DNA of 64,000 nucleotides from Albibacillus kandeliae. GTDB taxonomy: Bacteria; Pseudomonadota; Alphaproteobacteria; Rhodobacterales; Rhodobacteraceae. Both the position numbers and the translations under genes were made by a program. This document shows positions 28,592 through 37,713 of this stretch, in pieces; position 1 is the first letter of the stretch, and every line of letters starts with the position of its first letter. The DNA lies in NCBI RefSeq assembly GCF_003116585.1, contig NZ_QEHM01000010.1:1-64000 (forward strand), in the 5' to 3' direction. The notes below the pieces were generated by a model. The model saw only the letters and a list, made by a program, of their open reading frames with translations, searched no databases and was not told the DNA's origin.

Positions 28592-28606
28592 TTCCGATTT
28601 TCGCTA
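28592..28606. promoter_or_regulatory. Possible half-conserved IclR site in the divergent promoter
   Basis: TTCCGATTTTCGCTA keeps one full arm and matches the site at 23396 in 12 of 15 bases. It lies in the 170-base region between the divergent thiolase and acyl-CoA ligase genes. The motif TATTCG-N5-TTTTTC (28578-28594), also seen before hyuA, overlaps it. Confidence 0.35.
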
Positions 28607-28697
28607 TTCGAGCTTTTTGCGGGGTGCTAGCAAATAGGCAAGTTGGCGGGCCCGAGGGCCTGCGCCGGCGCGACTCGGGTTCGGAAAGGACGGCATC

Positions 28698-30332
28698 ATG
28701 GGCAAATCGGCAGAATCGCATCTTGGACCGGATGGCAGCCTTTTCGGGAACCTCGCGCGGCAGGCGAAGGAGCGCCCGTATGCGCGGGCGACGGCCTATT
28801 ACGGGGCGGACCTGAGCTATGCGCAGCTTTACGAGAAGGTGGGGCGGATTGCCGGTGCGCTGCTGACGCTTGCGGTGGCGCCGGGGGATCGGGTTGCGAT
28901 CCAGATGCAGAACAGCCCCCAGTACATCATCGCCTATTACGCCGTGCTGGCGGTGCGGGGTGTGGTTGTGCCGCTGAACCCTATGTATCGCGCCGACGAG
29001 GTTGCCGCGATCCTCGGTGATGCCGGGGCGCGGGTGGCGCTGGTCGCGGAAGACATGCTGGACCGCTACGTGGGCTGGCCGGGGGCGGAGCGGCTGAGCG
29101 TGATCGTGGCGCGCTATGCCGACATGCTGCCCGAGGCGCCGGTGGCGGCGCTGCCGGAACTGGTGATGCGTGCGCCGGTGGAGTTTGCGGCAGATTCGCG
29201 GATGATTTCCTGGGTGGAGGCGCTTTGCGCTCCGATTCCGGAGGATCTGGAGGGGCTGTCGGCCCCGTCGGCAGACTGGGCCGTCATGCCCTATACCTCG
29301 GGGTCGACCGGCCTGCCGAAGGGCTGCCTGCACACCCACACCAGCGTGATGCACACGGCGGCCCTGCAGGCAGAGTGGTACGCACTAACGCCCGAAAGCG
29401 TTCTGACGGCGGTGCAGCCGCTGTTCCACGTCGCGGGCATGCAGGGCTCGATGAACGCGGGCGTCTTTGCCGGGGCGACGATGGTGATCCTGACCCGCTG
29501 GGATGCGGATGCCGCCATCGACCTGTTCAAACATTATGGTGTCACCTTCTGGAACGCCCCGCCCACGATGGTGGTCGACATGCTCTCACGCGGAGAGGCG
29601 GTGACGCCGGCGCTTGCCAAGGTGACCTGCATCACCGGCGGTGGGGCCGCGATGCCGGGGCCGGTCTCGGCCCGGCTAAAGGACCAGTACGGGCTGGAAT
29701 ACATAGAGGCCTACGGCATGTCGGAAACCATGTCGCCGACGCACCTCAACCCGATGGACGCGCTGCAGAGCGGGACCATCGGAATTCCCGCACAGAATAC
29801 GCTGGCGATGATCATCGACCCGGAGACGCTGGCGCCGGTCGCCGATGGCGAGGTGGGCGAGATCGCGGTCTCGGGCCCGCAGATCATGGTTGGCTACTGG
29901 AACCGACCTGATGCCGACGCCGAGGCCTTCTTCGAGTACGAGGGCCACCGGTTCCTGCGTACCGGCGACCTCGGACTGCGCCAGCCGGACGGCTATTACA
30001 AGATCGTCGACCGGCTTAAACGGATGATCAACGCCTCGGGCTTCAAGGTCTGGCCGACCGAGGTGGAGAACCTCATTTACGGGCACGACGCGGTCGAGAA
30101 ATGCTGCGTCATCGCCTCGCCAGACAGCTATCGCGGCGAAACGGTCAAGGCGCTGGTGCTGCTGCGGCCCGGCGCGACGCTGGGGGCCGATGAGCTGATC
30201 GAGTGGATGCGCCCGCAGCTCGCGGCCTTCAAGCTGCCCCGCAAGGTGGACTTCGTCGACAGCCTGCCGCTGACCGCGTCGCACAAGGTCGACTGGCGCA
30301 GCCTGCAGGAGCGCGAAGCGGCCAGCGCCTGA
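28698..30332 (+). CDS. Acyl-CoA ligase (AMP-forming)
   Basis: A 544-residue member of the ANL superfamily. The P-loop motif YTSGSTGLPKG is at 199-209, a YGMSE-type motif occurs in EAYGMSETM, the hinge RLKRMINASGFKVWP begins the C-terminal domain, and a catalytic Lys lies near the end (TASHKVDW). It activates a carboxylic acid to its CoA ester. GGAAAGG precedes the ATG. It is divergent from the thiolase operon and followed by an acyl-CoA dehydrogenase, so it supplies the first CoA ester for that pathway. The chain type is not evident. Confidence 0.92.
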   Translation: MGKSAESHLGPDGSLFGNLARQAKERPYARATAYYGADLSYAQLYEKVGRIAGALLTLAVAPGDRVAIQMQNSPQYIIAYYAVLAVRGVVVPLNPMYRADEVAAILGDAGARVALVAEDMLDRYVGWPGAERLSVIVARYADMLPEAPVAALPELVMRAPVEFAADSRMISWVEALCAPIPEDLEGLSAPSADWAVMPYTSGSTGLPKGCLHTHTSVMHTAALQAEWYALTPESVLTAVQPLFHVAGMQGSMNAGVFAGATMVILTRWDADAAIDLFKHYGVTFWNAPPTMVVDMLSRGEAVTPALAKVTCITGGGAAMPGPVSARLKDQYGLEYIEAYGMSETMSPTHLNPMDALQSGTIGIPAQNTLAMIIDPETLAPVADGEVGEIAVSGPQIMVGYWNRPDADAEAFFEYEGHRFLRTGDLGLRQPDGYYKIVDRLKRMINASGFKVWPTEVENLIYGHDAVEKCCVIASPDSYRGETVKALVLLRPGATLGADELIEWMRPQLAAFKLPRKVDFVDSLPLTASHKVDWRSLQEREAASA

Positions 30333-30394
30333 GCTAACCCAATCCCATGCAAGCAGGAGCCGCCCCGGGGAGCGGCCCTTAAAAGGAGTCTGCC

Positions 30395-31567
30395 ATGATT
30401 GCCGAACTATCCTCCATGACCGATGACCAGCGGATGCTGGCCGACACGGTTGCAACCTTTGTCGAGCGCGAACTGAAGCCCCACGAGGAGGAGGTCGAAC
30501 GGCTGGGCGAGGTGCCCGCCGATCTCGTCAACCAGATCAAGCAGCGCAGCCGGGACATGGGCCTCTATGCGGTGAACATGCCGGAGGAACACGGCGGCGG
30601 CGGCCTTGGCTATTCCGACCGGGTCTATGTCGAGCGCGAATTCGGGCGCACCTCGCGCGGGCTCTCGACCATCGTTAACCGCCCGGCGGTGATCCTGATG
30701 GACTGTGCCGGGGACCAGATCGACACCTACCTCAAGCCGGTGACGACGGGCGAGCGGTTCGAATGCTTTGCGCTGACCGAGCCCGGCTCCGGCTCGGACG
30801 CGCGCGGAATGAAAACGACGGCGCGCCGGGACGGCGACGACTACGTCCTGAACGGCACCAAGCACTTCATCACCAATGCGATCCTCGCGGATTTCATCAT
30901 CGTCTTTGCCGTGACCGGACAGGACGAGACCCCGCGCGGCCCGCGTCCACGCATCACCAGCTTCCTCGTGGACAAGGCTCTGCCAGGCATCACGGTGACG
31001 CCGATGGACGTGATGTCGAACCGGGGGATGAAGAGCTGTTTCATCAGCTTCGACGAGGTCCGCGTGCCGGCGCGGAACATCCTCGGCGAAGAGGGCGCCG
31101 GGTTCAAACGGGCCAAGAAGTGGCTGTTCTCGGGCCGCATCTGCCTGGCCGCCTGCAATGTGGGGCTGGCGACGCGCGCACTGAGCGAAGCGGCGCAATG
31201 GGCCAATGAGCGGGTCCAGTTCGGCCAGCCCATCGCCCGGTTCCAGGGCACCAGCTTCAAGTTCGCCGATGGAGCGATGGAGGCGCACCTGGCATGGCTC
31301 GCCATTGTGGAGGCGGCGAAGAAGATGGACGAGGGTACGCTGACCGAGGCGGAAGCCTCCGCGGCGAACCTCTTCGCCTCCGAGATGCTTGGGCGGGCGA
31401 CAGACAACGCGCTGCAGGTGCTGGGTGGCATGGGCATGTCGAAGGATGCGCCGTTCGAGCGCTACTTCCGCGATGCACGGGTCGAGCGGATCTGGGAGGG
31501 CACTTCGGAGATCCACCGCCATATCATCTCAAAGTATGTGCTCGATGGTGCAACCGGATCGCGTTAG
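30395..31567 (+). CDS. Acyl-CoA dehydrogenase
   Basis: A 390-residue flavoprotein with the usual three-domain order. [12 protein letters not shown] is the FAD/substrate-loop signature and the C-terminal [11 protein letters not shown] carries the catalytic glutamate of the short/medium-chain type. It performs the first oxidation of beta-oxidation and needs ETF, which is not encoded here. The strong ribosome site AAAAGGAG precedes the ATG. It probably shares a transcript with the ligase 62 bases upstream. Confidence 0.93.
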   Translation: MIAELSSMTDDQRMLADTVATFVERELKPHEEEVERLGEVPADLVNQIKQRSRDMGLYAVNMPEEHGGGGLGYSDRVYVEREFGRTSRGLSTIVNRPAVILMDCAGDQIDTYLKPVTTGERFECFALTEPGSGSDARGMKTTARRDGDDYVLNGTKHFITNAILADFIIVFAVTGQDETPRGPRPRITSFLVDKALPGITVTPMDVMSNRGMKSCFISFDEVRVPARNILGEEGAGFKRAKKWLFSGRICLAACNVGLATRALSEAAQWANERVQFGQPIARFQGTSFKFADGAMEAHLAWLAIVEAAKKMDEGTLTEAEASAANLFASEMLGRATDNALQVLGGMGMSKDAPFERYFRDARVERIWEGTSEIHRHIISKYVLDGATGSR

Positions 31568-31988
31568 AGCGGGCTGTCATTTTTGAACGGCTAGGGCAAC
31601 GGACTTCGCGGATGTTTGTTGCCCTACACGCTTTCATCTTAGACCATTCCAATCAGGTTCGCGGCTTCGCCTCCCGAGCCAACTTGAAAAGTCTCAGTGC
31701 CGCCGTGCCCGACGAGTGGAGGGTCACGGCTCGGCATATAGGTGCTAGCCGACTGTCGTTGCGTCGACTGGTTAGAACTGTTCGAGAACCCCGTCGGAAC
31801 GACCAAAGAGGCGATCTTGTCATCTAGGATCATGTCCGCCGATCTTGACGACCGCAGTTCAAATGGGAACCGCTTATGAGATTTAGTTCAGCATCTATAT
31901 TTTACATAATCATCATTATATGCTGCTCACACACTGCCACGCCGAACACTTTGCAAAGCGCTATGAACGTCACCCAAGCGTCCCGCCC
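31568..31988. other. Intergenic region between convergent genes
   Basis: 421 bases after the acyl-CoA dehydrogenase (+) and before the 3' end of the decarboxylase (-). The last 130 bases are clearly AT-rich compared with everything nearby. They include a 39-codon frame at 31876-31995 with an Ile-rich hydrophobic start (MRFSSASIFYIIIIICC) but no good ribosome site, so it is not called. No known repeat or RNA was recognised. Confidence 0.4.
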
Positions 31989-33251
31989 TCAGTAAACCGC
32001 CTCTAGCTTGGAGGTTTGCATCGGGTCGCTACGCACATCTTCTACGCAGGCACGCAGGTCGTGTAGGTAATCCTCGCGGGCCTGACCGTCGTGGAGCATG
32101 GAGAGCATCGCGTGCATCCCGCGCGGTGTGCGTGTCAGTCCGGGTAGCCAGCCGCGCGCCATCATGCGTTCGGCGACTGCGAGAATGTTGAGGGTGTCGG
32201 ACCCGAAGTTGATGATCGAGACATCCGGTCTGGACCAAAGCCTCAGCCCTTCGATGGCCTCGATACCCTCGCAGTACTGGTCCACCATCGCGGCGAGGCG
32301 CGCTGCCGCGTCGCGGTAACCTTCCTCGCCCAAGTAGTTCAGGACCGCCCAGGCTCCGGCCACGGCGCCGCCGGGTCGAGTGCCGGCAAGGGTTGCAGTA
32401 GAAAAGGAGCCGCTGGGCCATGCGTCCGCCTTGAAGGTCGCCCGCTCAAGGTCGGCTTCGTCCCGGTAAAAGACGGTCGAGGCGGGCTTGGGGCAGAACC
32501 CGAACTTGTGCAGGTCCGCGGAGATCGAGCGGACGCCGGGAAAGCGGAAGTCGAAGTCCGGCGTCGGGCGGCCATTGCGGGTGAAGAACGGGGCGATCCA
32601 GCCACCGACGCAGGCGTCGACGTGCAGCCATGTCCCATAGGCGAGTGCGACCTCCGAGAGCTCCTCGATCGGGTCGATGACACCGTGAGGAAAACAAGGG
32701 GCGGATCCGACGATTGCGGCGGTGTTGCCGTCGATCAGTTCGGCCATGGCGATTGGATCGACCCGGTAATCGTCGCGCAGGGGCGCGCGGCGCATCTCGA
32801 GGTCCATCGCATCCGCCGCCTTGTCGAACGCGGGGTGCACGGTGATCGGCACGACGATGTTCAGCCTTGTCCCGGCCCCCTGCCCGACACGGGCGCGGTG
32901 CGCGTCTCGGGCAGCCTTCATCGCGATGAAGATGCTCTCGCTGCCACCCGAGGTGAAGGCCCCTGCCCCGCCTTCGGGCGCGTTGAAGAGATCGAGCCCG
33001 AAGTCCAGCACGTCCTGTTCCATCGAGGCGATCCCGAAGAAGGCGCGCTTGCGACCGAGGGCGTTCTCGCTGAAACACTCGAAATAGGCATCCCGCCCGA
33101 CCTCGTAGGTGGCCTGATCGTTGCGGAAGACAAACAGCGGCGTCCGCCCGTCGCGCCAGGCCAGATCCTGACCCGAACGGGAACGGATCTCGGATTGCAG
33201 GTCGGTCCAGCTGCGGCCCGTGGCGGGAAAGGGCGAACGGGGCGAGGTCAT
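31989..33251 (-). CDS. PLP-dependent group II decarboxylase / sphingosine-phosphate-lyase-like enzyme
   Basis: A 420-residue fold type I PLP enzyme. The phosphate-binding segment is TSGGSES (100-106), the ring-stacking His is His139 (TVHPAF), Asp212 contacts the PLP nitrogen (HVDACVGG) and Lys249 forms the Schiff base (SADLHKFGF). The D-x-HK pattern and overall layout match the branch that includes sphingosine-1-phosphate lyase, MfnA tyrosine decarboxylase and glutamate decarboxylases. The start at 33251 is preferred over 33308 because the extension overlaps the regulator gene and looks non-coding. It ends an operon of an amino-acid transporter and a GntR regulator, so decarboxylation or cleavage of the imported compound is likely. 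Confidence 0.86.
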   Translation of the reverse strand: MTSPRSPFPATGRSWTDLQSEIRSRSGQDLAWRDGRTPLFVFRNDQATYEVGRDAYFECFSENALGRKRAFFGIASMEQDVLDFGLDLFNAPEGGAGAFTSGGSESIFIAMKAARDAHRARVGQGAGTRLNIVVPITVHPAFDKAADAMDLEMRRAPLRDDYRVDPIAMAELIDGNTAAIVGSAPCFPHGVIDPIEELSEVALAYGTWLHVDACVGGWIAPFFTRNGRPTPDFDFRFPGVRSISADLHKFGFCPKPASTVFYRDEADLERATFKADAWPSGSFSTATLAGTRPGGAVAGAWAVLNYLGEEGYRDAAARLAAMVDQYCEGIEAIEGLRLWSRPDVSIINFGSDTLNILAVAERMMARGWLPGLTRTPRGMHAMLSMLHDGQAREDYLHDLRACVEDVRSDPMQTSKLEAVY

Positions 33252-33304
33252 GGTCGTATCCTTGTTTCTATTCTTTCTGGCAATCGAACCGCGTGGCTGG
33301 CGGT

Positions 33305-34018
33305 TCATTCCGCCTCTTCGAAAAACGCGATAATCCGACGGGAGCCTTCCGTGAGGTCGCGGGTGATGGCGGCCCGGGCGGCTGCGGGATCGCGCGCGCG
33401 CAGAGCGTCGATCAGCACCCTGTGATTGTCGTATCCGGCAAGGGTCTTGCGGTAGCTGACGGGCAGGTGATTTCGCGTCGGCCCGGCGCGCAGCCAGAGC
33501 CGGTCGATGATGCCCGTAAGGGTCGGCTGCTCCGAGGCGCGGTAGATCGTCAGGTGCAGTTCCGAGTCGAGCCGAAGCGCGTCACGGAACCGTTCTTCGC
33601 CGATCGCGCGGGCGAGGTCCTCGTTGATGCGCTCCAGATCGTCGAACAGCGCATCACCGGCCTTCAGCGCCGCCACTTCCACCGCCATCGGTTCGAGCAG
33701 GAGGCGGATGTTCGCGATCTCGCGGTACTGTTCGAGGGTCAGCGTGGTGGCCGAGTAGGTTCGGTTGAGCGCCGAGTCCAAAGCACCTTCGTTTACGAGG
33801 CGCATCATCGCCTCGCGTGCCGGAGTCAGGCTGACACCGAGGTCCTTGCAGATGCTGCGGGCCGAGATCTTCTCGCCCGGCGCCCACATCCCCAGAAGGA
33901 GGCCGTGGCACAGGCGTTCATAGACCTTCTCGGTCAGGGTGCCGCCGCGGTCGATCTCGGTCATGTCGGCGCCGCTCGCACCCGCTCTCAAAATCTTTTC
34001 AAGGTGTAAGGCCATCAT
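33305..34018 (-). CDS. GntR-family regulator, FadR/FCD subgroup
   Basis: A 237-residue regulator. The N-terminal GntR winged helix is visible (LTEKVYERLCHGLLLGMWAPGEKIS, then SLTPAREAMMRL), followed by an all-helical FCD effector domain (about 100-230) with the metal-binding Asp/His pattern (RLDSELHLTIY and later His). Two adjacent ATGs at 34018 and 34015 are both possible. It sits between the permease gene and the decarboxylase gene in one minus-strand run. A likely target is the palindrome at 37377-37395 upstream of the binding-protein gene. Confidence 0.88.
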   Translation of the reverse strand: MMALHLEKILRAGASGADMTEIDRGGTLTEKVYERLCHGLLLGMWAPGEKISARSICKDLGVSLTPAREAMMRLVNEGALDSALNRTYSATTLTLEQYREIANIRLLLEPMAVEVAALKAGDALFDDLERINEDLARAIGEERFRDALRLDSELHLTIYRASEQPTLTGIIDRLWLRAGPTRNHLPVSYRKTLAGYDNHRVLIDALRARDPAAARAAITRDLTEGSRRIIAFFEEAE

Positions 34019-34038
34019 TGCTGTCCCCGATCCTCCCT

Positions 34039-35112
34039 TTATTTCTTGTGTTCGCGGCTGCTGACGAAGCGATGCTCGATCCGCCGCCCGTACCAGGAGA
34101 TGCCCCCGCACATGACACCGTATATTATGCCTGCGAAGACGTAGGCTTCTACATAGAACCCGATCCAGTCCGGGTCCGCGAGCGCCGCCTTGGTGGTGCC
34201 CAGCAAGTCCATCATCGCGACGATGACGACGAGCGAGGTGCCTTTCAGCGCCGAGATCACCATGTTCACGATTGCCGGAAGCACGATGACAAAAGCTTGC
34301 GGGAGGATGACCTTGGCCATCGTCGCTACGTAGCCGAGGCCCAGTGCGGCGCAAGCCTCGTACTGACCGCGCGGCAGGGATTGCAGGCCACCGCGCAGCA
34401 CCTCGGCCATGTAGGCCGCAAAGAAGATCACGATGCCGGTCAGCGCGCGGCCGATCCCGCCGGGGGTCAGACCCTCGGGGAGGATGACCGGCAGAAGGAT
34501 CGACGCCATGAAGAGTACGCTGATGAGCGGTACGCCCCGCACCGCTTCGATGTAGACCGTCGCGGCGACGCGGAACACCGGCAGGCGGGATTGCCGCGCC
34601 AGCGCCACGGGCACCGAGAGCACGAGGCCAAGGCCGGAGCCGAACACCGTCAGCAGGATCGTGAGCGGCAGGCCGCCCCAGTCCGCGCTGGAGACCTTCG
34701 GCAGGCCCGGCAGTCCGCCCGCCATGAGCACGAAATAGAGGATCAGTCCTGCCCCCCAGGACCAGACGAGGCGGCGCCCCCAGCAGCTTGGCGTCAGCGA
34801 GGCCATGACCAGCCCGACCAGAACCGCCGTGCCCGCCGCCGCGCGCCATTGCTCCGGGCCGGGAAAGCGACCGAAGAGGATCAGCCGCATCTTGTCCCCG
34901 ATAAAGGCCCAGCAGGCACCGGTCGCGCCATCGCAGGCCGCGCCGCTCTCCCGGCGCCAGACCGCATCGAAGACGGCCCAGTCCAGCGCAGGCTTGAGGA
35001 TCGCGATGAATGCCAGCAAGACCAGCAGGTTCAGGCCCGCCGCGAGCGGCGAACGAAGCTGGCTCCGGACAATGTCGGCGAAGCCGGAAGTTATGGGAGC
35101 TGCCCTCGTCAT
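34039..35112 (-). CDS. Polar amino-acid ABC transporter permease (AapM-like)
   Basis: A 357-residue inner-membrane protein of the HAAT family. An N-terminal extension with several helices precedes the core permease domain (about 155-350). The EAA loop is in YEACAALGLGYVATMAKVILPQA. Length and architecture match AapM/BztC general L-amino-acid permeases. The ATG at 35112 overlaps the previous stop (ATGA). No ATPase gene follows. Confidence 0.88.
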   Translation of the reverse strand: MTRAAPITSGFADIVRSQLRSPLAAGLNLLVLLAFIAILKPALDWAVFDAVWRRESGAACDGATGACWAFIGDKMRLILFGRFPGPEQWRAAAGTAVLVGLVMASLTPSCWGRRLVWSWGAGLILYFVLMAGGLPGLPKVSSADWGGLPLTILLTVFGSGLGLVLSVPVALARQSRLPVFRVAATVYIEAVRGVPLISVLFMASILLPVILPEGLTPGGIGRALTGIVIFFAAYMAEVLRGGLQSLPRGQYEACAALGLGYVATMAKVILPQAFVIVLPAIVNMVISALKGTSLVVIVAMMDLLGTTKAALADPDWIGFYVEAYVFAGIIYGVMCGGISWYGRRIEHRFVSSREHKK

Positions 35113-36281
35113 CGGTGCTGCATCTGTACGCGGGCGTTCACGACGTTCAGCAGGGCCGAGATCAGGAGACTGAGCATCAGGTAGATGATCATGATCAGGG
35201 CGATGCACTCGATGGAGCGGTTGGTCTCGGACAGGGTGATGTTCGCGACACGCACGACCTCGGGATAACCGATGGCGACGGCAAGCGAACTTTCCTTGGT
35301 CAGGCTCAGGTAGGAGTTCGTCATCGGAGGCGTGATGATGCGGAATGTCTGCGGAATGACGATCAGACGCATGATCTGGCTGCGCCGGAGCCCGAGCGAC
35401 AGTCCGGCCTCGGTCTGGCCCTTCGCAACGCCCTGGATCCCGGCGCGGATGATCTCGGCGTTGAAGGCAGCCGTATAGAGCGTCAGGCCGATGACCATCG
35501 CGGCGAACTCCGGTGTCAGGGTCCAGCCGCCCTTGAAATTGAAACCGGCAAGCGCGGGCATGTCGAGGCTGAAGGGTGCGCCGTAGGCGAGGAAGACTGC
35601 AAGCGGCGGACCGAAGATCATGGCCAACCGCCATTTGGGTGCAATCACCCCGTCCCGCTGCCGGGCCATATGGCGCAACAGGATCGACAGGGCGAGGCCC
35701 GCGACAAGGGCCAGCAGCATCGGCAGATAGGCCGGATCGGGCGCGATTGCAGGTACGTAAAGCCCGCGGTTGGTCAGGTAGACACCCTCGACCGGCGAAA
35801 GCGCCTGCCGCACTGCGGGCAAGCCCCGCAACAGGAAGGTGTGCCAGAAAATCAGCTGTAGAAGCAGCGGCATGTTTCGGAAGACTTCGACATAGAGGCG
35901 GCAAAGCCGCGCCGCCAGAATGCTGGGTGACAGCTGACCGAGGGCGATCACGAGACCGAGGATGGTAGACAGGATGATCCCGCAGACCGCCACCTTGACC
36001 GTGTTCAGCAGCCCGACGAGAAAGGCGCGAAAGTAGGTGTCGCCTGCCTGAAAGGGAATGAGGCTCTCTCCGAGTTCAAAGCTGGCGTGCTCGCGCAGGA
36101 AGCCGAAGCCGGACTGCGCGCCGCCACGTCCCTCGATCCCGGATGCCGCCTGGATGAACCCCCAGACGAGGGCGGCCAGAAGCACACAGAAGACGATCTG
36201 CGCCTGAACCTCCCGCTGCCGCATCCGGCCGGCGAGCCGTGCCCCGAAGGGCAGGCTGCCGGAGAGAGCCCCACTCCGCAT
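35109..36281 (-). CDS. Polar amino-acid ABC transporter permease (AapQ-like)
   Basis: A 390-residue inner-membrane protein. It has the AapQ/BztB signature of a long periplasmic insertion between the first helices and the core domain, with VEVFRNMPLLLQL and TEAGLSLGLRRSQIMRLIVIPQ as conserved segments. The start codon overlaps the binding-protein stop by one base (TAATG). It partners the AapM-like permease. Confidence 0.88.
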   Translation of the reverse strand: MRSGALSGSLPFGARLAGRMRQREVQAQIVFCVLLAALVWGFIQAASGIEGRGGAQSGFGFLREHASFELGESLIPFQAGDTYFRAFLVGLLNTVKVAVCGIILSTILGLVIALGQLSPSILAARLCRLYVEVFRNMPLLLQLIFWHTFLLRGLPAVRQALSPVEGVYLTNRGLYVPAIAPDPAYLPMLLALVAGLALSILLRHMARQRDGVIAPKWRLAMIFGPPLAVFLAYGAPFSLDMPALAGFNFKGGWTLTPEFAAMVIGLTLYTAAFNAEIIRAGIQGVAKGQTEAGLSLGLRRSQIMRLIVIPQTFRIITPPMTNSYLSLTKESSLAVAIGYPEVVRVANITLSETNRSIECIALIMIIYLMLSLLISALLNVVNARVQMQHR

Positions 36282-37297
36282 TACTGCCAGCCGGGTGCGG
36301 TCAGTGCGCCGCCGTCCCGAAGCAGGGCGTTCAGTCCGCGCGGCACCTGAAGCGGGCTGTTGGCGCCCAGGTTGTTGTCGTAGAACTCGCCATAATTGCC
36401 CACGGCCTTGATCACGTTGACCATCCAGTCGTTCGTGGTGCCCATGTCGGCGCCGATGGTCCCTTCGACGCCCAGCAGGCGCTGCACCCGGGGATCGGTC
36501 GACGAAGCGACCATTTCGTCCACGTTGGCCTTGGTGACCCCGAGTTCCTCGGCGGTGACCATGCCATAGTGCATCCACTGCAGCAGCTTGTAGAAGCGCG
36601 GCGAGCCTTCGCGGATCATCGGCGCCTCGTAGGACTTGGCGATCACATCCTCGAAGATCACATGCTCTTCGGCGGTCGACATCTTCTGACGACGGATCGC
36701 AAGGTAGGGCGGCTCCATGGTGACGGCGTCACAACGGTTGTCGAAGTACATCGAGAACAGCTGGTCGCCGTTCTCGGCCGCCACCGGGGTGAAGCTCATG
36801 CCCTTGGCCTTGAAGTAGTCGGCAAGGTAGCGCTCGGTGACCGTCCCGGCGAGAACACAGATCGTTGCCCCGTCCATCTGGTCGTAGTCGGTGGCCCCGG
36901 TCGACTTGTGGACCATCAGGCCCTGCCCCGTCATCATGTTCGGGCCGATGTAGCTGAAGCCCAGCGTGGTATCGCGCGAGATCGTGGCGGTGACACTGCG
37001 AGAGAGAATGTCGATCTCGCCCGAAGCCAGCGCGGGAAACTTCTGGGCCCCGGTGACCGCGACGAACTTCACCTTGTCCGGCGTGCCGAAGATCGCCGCC
37101 GAGGCGGCCTTGCAAAAGTCCACGTCAAAGCCGCTCCAGTTTCCTGCGTCATCCAGAAAACCGATCCCGGCCAGGTAATCCATCGTTCCGCAGGTCAGTT
37201 CCCCGCGAGCCTTGATCTCGTCCAGCAACTCCGCGCTTGCGCTTGTGGCGGCAAGGCCGATGACAGCTGCGACGACATTCAACAGGCGCCTTCTCAT
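36281..37297 (-). CDS. Amino-acid ABC transporter substrate-binding protein (AapJ-like)
   Basis: A 338-residue periplasmic protein of solute-binding family 3. A basic start (MRRRLLN) and a hydrophobic signal end at ASA near residue 21. The mature protein begins LLDEIKARGELTCGT, as in AapJ/BztA, with GFDVDFCKAASAAIFG nearby. The ATG at 37297 is preferred to 37303 because GGAGG then has an 8-base spacing. It heads the operon with two permeases, a GntR regulator and a decarboxylase. It is the only binding-protein gene of the window with no stem-loop after it. Confidence 0.9.
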   Translation of the reverse strand: MRRRLLNVVAAVIGLAATSASAELLDEIKARGELTCGTMDYLAGIGFLDDAGNWSGFDVDFCKAASAAIFGTPDKVKFVAVTGAQKFPALASGEIDILSRSVTATISRDTTLGFSYIGPNMMTGQGLMVHKSTGATDYDQMDGATICVLAGTVTERYLADYFKAKGMSFTPVAAENGDQLFSMYFDNRCDAVTMEPPYLAIRRQKMSTAEEHVIFEDVIAKSYEAPMIREGSPRFYKLLQWMHYGMVTAEELGVTKANVDEMVASSTDPRVQRLLGVEGTIGADMGTTNDWMVNVIKAVGNYGEFYDNNLGANSPLQVPRGLNALLRDGGALTAPGWQ

Positions 37298-37376
37298 AGT
37301 CATATCCTCCGTGCGGTGTGGCCGGTTTCCACGCCGCCGCCCAGGCCACAGGAGCAACGGTTTTTCTGCCGTCATA

Positions 37377-37395
37377 GTGATATGCGATATATCAC
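37377..37395. promoter_or_regulatory. 19-bp palindrome, candidate GntR operator
   Basis: GTGATAT-GCGAT-ATATCAC has perfect 7-bp arms and a 5-base centre. It is AT-rich in a GC-rich region and lies 80 bases upstream of the AapJ-like start. The FCD-type GntR encoded in the same operon is the obvious candidate binder. Confidence 0.5.
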
Positions 37396-37682
37396 ATGTC
37401 AAAATGTTTCTTTACCGAGGAGCGGATGCTGCAAATTTCGCCGGGTGGTGACCGAGCTGAAATCTTGTTTTTCTTCGCACTTTCAAAGTCTTGATGCGTG
37501 CGCTGAAAATCCTTGCAGCACCGGGGACTGGCATGCCTCCGGAGGTCAGACGCCTGCGGCGCCGCGTTTCGCATCCAAACGAGAGTCGGCTGAGGGGTGA
37601 ATCGCTCGGAGGAGCGAGGCAAATATTGCGCCGTGCTTCGTGCTGACAAGCGCGATTCAGGGTCGCGTCAGCGAGGTGACCG

Positions 37683-37705
37683 GGAGCAGCCGCACAGGCT
37701 GCTCC
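37683..37705 (-). terminator. Stem-loop after the phosphonate-type permease gene
   Basis: GGAGCAGCC (37683-37691) pairs perfectly with GGCTGCTCC (37697-37705) around a 5-nt loop, 9 bases past the permease stop. The absence of a U-run makes it a weak candidate terminator. Confidence 0.5.
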
Positions 37706-37713
37706 GCACGTTC

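Larger units (their letters stand above)
37298..37713. other. Intergenic region upstream of the amino-acid transporter
   Basis: 416 bases between the phosphonate-type permease stop and the AapJ-like start, both on the minus strand. It contains a stem-loop near the permease end and a palindrome 80 bases before the binding-protein gene. Open frames here have no recognisable family. Confidence 0.45.

Noticed and set aside
37392-37649. An 85-codon minus-strand frame in the gap before the AapJ-like gene
   Set aside because: Arg/Ser/Pro-rich composition, no ribosome site and no family; it ends over the palindrome region, so it is treated as intergenic.
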